Part shown: positions 4,799 through 5,356 of the stretch, in pieces
How positions within the stretch are numbered: the stretch's first letter is position 1
How the letters are laid out: each line of letters starts with the position of its first letter
Assembly (NCBI GenBank): GCA_003152255.1
Contig: PLZT01000248.1
Location: forward strand, 1 to 5,356
DNA length: 5,356 nt
DNA from: Methylocystaceae bacterium
Lineage (GTDB): Bacteria > Pseudomonadota > Alphaproteobacteria > Rhizobiales > Beijerinckiaceae
Direction of reading: 5' to 3'
The notes under the pieces: generated by a model
Databases searched by the model: none
Told to the model about the DNA's origin: nothing
What the model saw: only the letters and a program-made list of their open reading frames with translations
Translations under genes and position numbers: made by a program

Positions 4799-4884
4799 AT
4801 TGTGGTGTTGATCTGAACCGGAAACTCACCGCGCGCGAGCGGCGCGACTACGGCGATGAATCTCTAGCTCGCGCGCGCGGCTAG
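4795..4884 (+). CDS. 29-aa ORF overlapping the WGR stop
   Basis: ATG at 4795 overlaps the WGR stop codon (ATGA), suggesting translational coupling. The peptide MNCGVDLNRKLTARERRDYG... is basic and ends SLARARG. No independent RBS is close. The 10-bp inverted repeat at 4831-4876 lies within it. It may be a real micro-ORF, a decayed tail, or chance. Confidence 0.3.
   Translation: MNCGVDLNRKLTARERRDYGDESLARARG
4831..4876. repeat. 10-bp inverted repeat before copy B
   Basis: GCGCGCGAGC (4831-4840) and GCTCGCGCGC (4867-4876) are perfect inverted repeats with a 26-bp spacer. Copy B starts 13 bp further on, much as the hairpin at 3541 precedes copy A. Confidence 0.5.
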
Positions 4885-4888
4885 CGTG

Positions 4889-5000
4889 ACGCCGGCGCCG
4901 AGCAGGCGAAACAAGGTCGGAATGCCTAGAAATCGGTCGATCGGGCATATCAGGACAAACGCCCTATCGATAAACGCCGCCCCGCGCGTGGCGCCGCCGC
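4889..5000 (+). repeat. structured repeat element, copy B
   Basis: This copy matches 3610-3721 at roughly 70% identity, with conserved ends (ACGCCGGCGCC, GGCGCCGCCGC), AGCAGGCGA, AATCGG, GACAAAC and the CGCGCG block. Its central stem pairs TCGATCGGGC (4937-4946) with GCCCTATCGA (4961-4970), 9 of 10 pairs, around a 14-nt loop, the same geometry as copy A but a different stem sequence. It follows the WGR gene and its small overlapping ORF. No T-run follows its 3' end. A 53-codon minus-strand frame crosses it but has a poorly spaced RBS. Confidence 0.7.
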
Positions 5001-5053
5001 TGAGCGCCGATGCGCCCAGTGGCTTTCGCATTCCTCCCATTCAGCGCTTCCCC

Positions 5054-5078
5054 TGAGAGGCCCGCGGGCGGCCTCTCA
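5054..5078. repeat. perfect 9-bp inverted repeat, 7-bp spacer
   Basis: TGAGAGGCC (5054-5062) pairs with GGCCTCTCA (5070-5078). No T-run follows on either strand. It lies just upstream of the possible RBS (GAGG, 5082-5085) of the ORF at 5090, so on the plus strand it could act as a 5'-UTR hairpin or an operator. Confidence 0.6.
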
Positions 5079-5089
5079 TGTGAGGCAAG

Positions 5090-5284
5090 ATGACCGGTCC
5101 CGCCGCTGGATCAGTGTTGGACATGTTGCCCGTCATTAAACCCGGCTTCCCGGGGCTTTTCTCGCGCGGGCGCGATGCTTTGTGTTGCAACGAAGACACA
5201 CACACGAACATTTTTCTCACGGCGTTTAGGCGCGCAAGCAAACGAGCCTTGTTTCAGTCTGTTGCGACCAAGGAACCCGAATGA
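5090..5284 (+). CDS. doubtful hypothetical ORF
   Basis: ATG 5090 has GAGG four bases upstream and opens 64 codons (MTGPAAGSVLDMLPVIKPGFPGLF...). There is no recognised domain; the N-terminal half is mildly hydrophobic and the C-terminus basic. A bidirectional terminator-like hairpin sits inside it at 5141-5160, and the opposite strand is also open (5241-5041). Both argue against a real gene. Its stop overlaps the ATG of a tiny ORF at 5281. Confidence 0.3.
   Translation: MTGPAAGSVLDMLPVIKPGFPGLFSRGRDALCCNEDTHTNIFLTAFRRASKRALFQSVATKEPE
5141..5160 (+). terminator. terminator-like hairpin, possibly bidirectional
   Basis: CCCGG (5141-5145) pairs with CCGGG (5150-5154), loop CTTC, followed by GCTTTT on the plus strand. 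On the minus strand the same stem is followed by TTTAATG. The five-pair stem is short but all G-C. Confidence 0.4.
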
Positions 5285-5304
5285 GCCGTCGCTTGCACAC
5301 TTGA
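5281..5304 (+). CDS. possible leader peptide MSRRLHT
   Basis: Seven codons and TGA, with AAGGA six bases upstream of the ATG and an ATGA overlap with the preceding frame. It covers the first arm (5286-5292) of the terminal hairpin, the position expected of a leader peptide in transcription attenuation. The downstream gene lies outside the window, so this is tentative. Confidence 0.25.
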   Translation: MSRRLHT

Positions 5305-5356
5305 CAGATTTGCGAAGACCGTCCGAGAGGACCTGCGACGGTTTTGTAATATTTTT
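5286..5356 (+). terminator. terminator with two competing 5' arms
   Basis: GCGACGG (5335-5341), followed by TTTTGTAATATTTTT, can pair with CCGTCGC (5286-5292, 7 bp perfect) or, through GACGG, with CCGTC (5319-5323). A small GTCC-GAGA-GGAC hairpin (5321-5332) fits inside the long form. The window ends in the T-rich tract. It may be a simple branched terminator or an attenuator for a gene to the right. Confidence 0.5.

Noticed and set aside
4278..4829. Minus-strand 183-aa ORF opposite the resolvase fragment and WGR gene
   Set aside because: It is antisense to two domains with clear family motifs and resembles nothing itself.
3610..5000. Integron attC sites, CRISPR repeats or oriT as explanation of the repeat pair
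   Set aside because: No GTTRRRY/RYYYAAC core pair, only two copies 1.3 kb apart with no spacer array, and no relaxase or nic motif that I recognise nearby.
4839..5022. Minus-strand 53-codon ORF across repeat copy B
   Set aside because: GGGAGG lies only one base before the ATG. The matching frame in copy A is not conserved as protein, since substitutions fall at all codon positions and follow the stem pairing instead.
1..5356. tRNA gene as integration target near the integrase fragment
   Set aside because: No T-arm GTTCGAnTC with a matching acceptor stem was found on either strand.

Overview
This is a GC-rich window with few recognisable genes. Codon use and gene families (DUF932, WGR, serine-resolvase HTH, tyrosine-integrase arm domain) suggest an alphaproteobacterium, probably Rhizobiales-like, and accessory DNA such as a plasmid, genomic island or prophage remnant. 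No replication, partition or conjugation gene is visible, and no tRNA, rRNA or CRISPR array. The taxonomic guess is inference.

Layout. 1-160 holds two strong hairpins, one of them terminator-like, between a transcript entering from the left and a minus-strand hypothetical gene (162-860). 1081-1741 is a mosaic: the N-terminal arm-binding domain of a tyrosine integrase, cut off at about residue 84, runs in frame into a ribbon-helix-helix (RHH) protein. The RHH protein's likely C-terminal tail continues in the +1 frame after an early stop. 1742-2250 is degraded sequence with short coding-like pieces in shifting frames, including a possible broken XRE repressor on the minus strand. A terminator (2252-2275) then insulates a clean unit: a sigma70-type promoter with a dyad in its spacer, a 5'-UTR hairpin, a good RBS, a complete DUF932 gene (2380-3399) and its terminator (3470-3495).

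3500-4300 is mostly structured, weakly coding DNA. On the minus strand, 4223-4051 looks like a riboregulator: mutually exclusive stems, a strong RBS beside one stem, a short ORF and an intrinsic terminator inside that ORF. 4290-4884 (plus strand) carries the 3' end of a serine resolvase, a complete WGR-domain gene and a 29-aa ORF, joined by two ATGA overlaps. 5000-5356 has more hairpins, a doubtful 64-aa ORF and a terminator-like structure with two competing 5' arms.

The most striking signal is a diverged element of about 112 bp present twice in direct orientation (3610-3721 and 4889-5000). The copies share GC-rich inverted ends and the loop sequence GACAAAC, but their central 9-10 bp stems differ in sequence while staying paired, with at least three compensatory changes. 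Selection therefore seems to act on the pairing or dyad rather than on a protein: a structured RNA, or a protein-bound or recombination site. I do not recognise it as a known family.

How the genes work together can only be guessed. DUF932 and WGR proteins are common cargo of mobile elements. The fragmented integrase and resolvase suggest the region was assembled by several insertions and is partly decaying.
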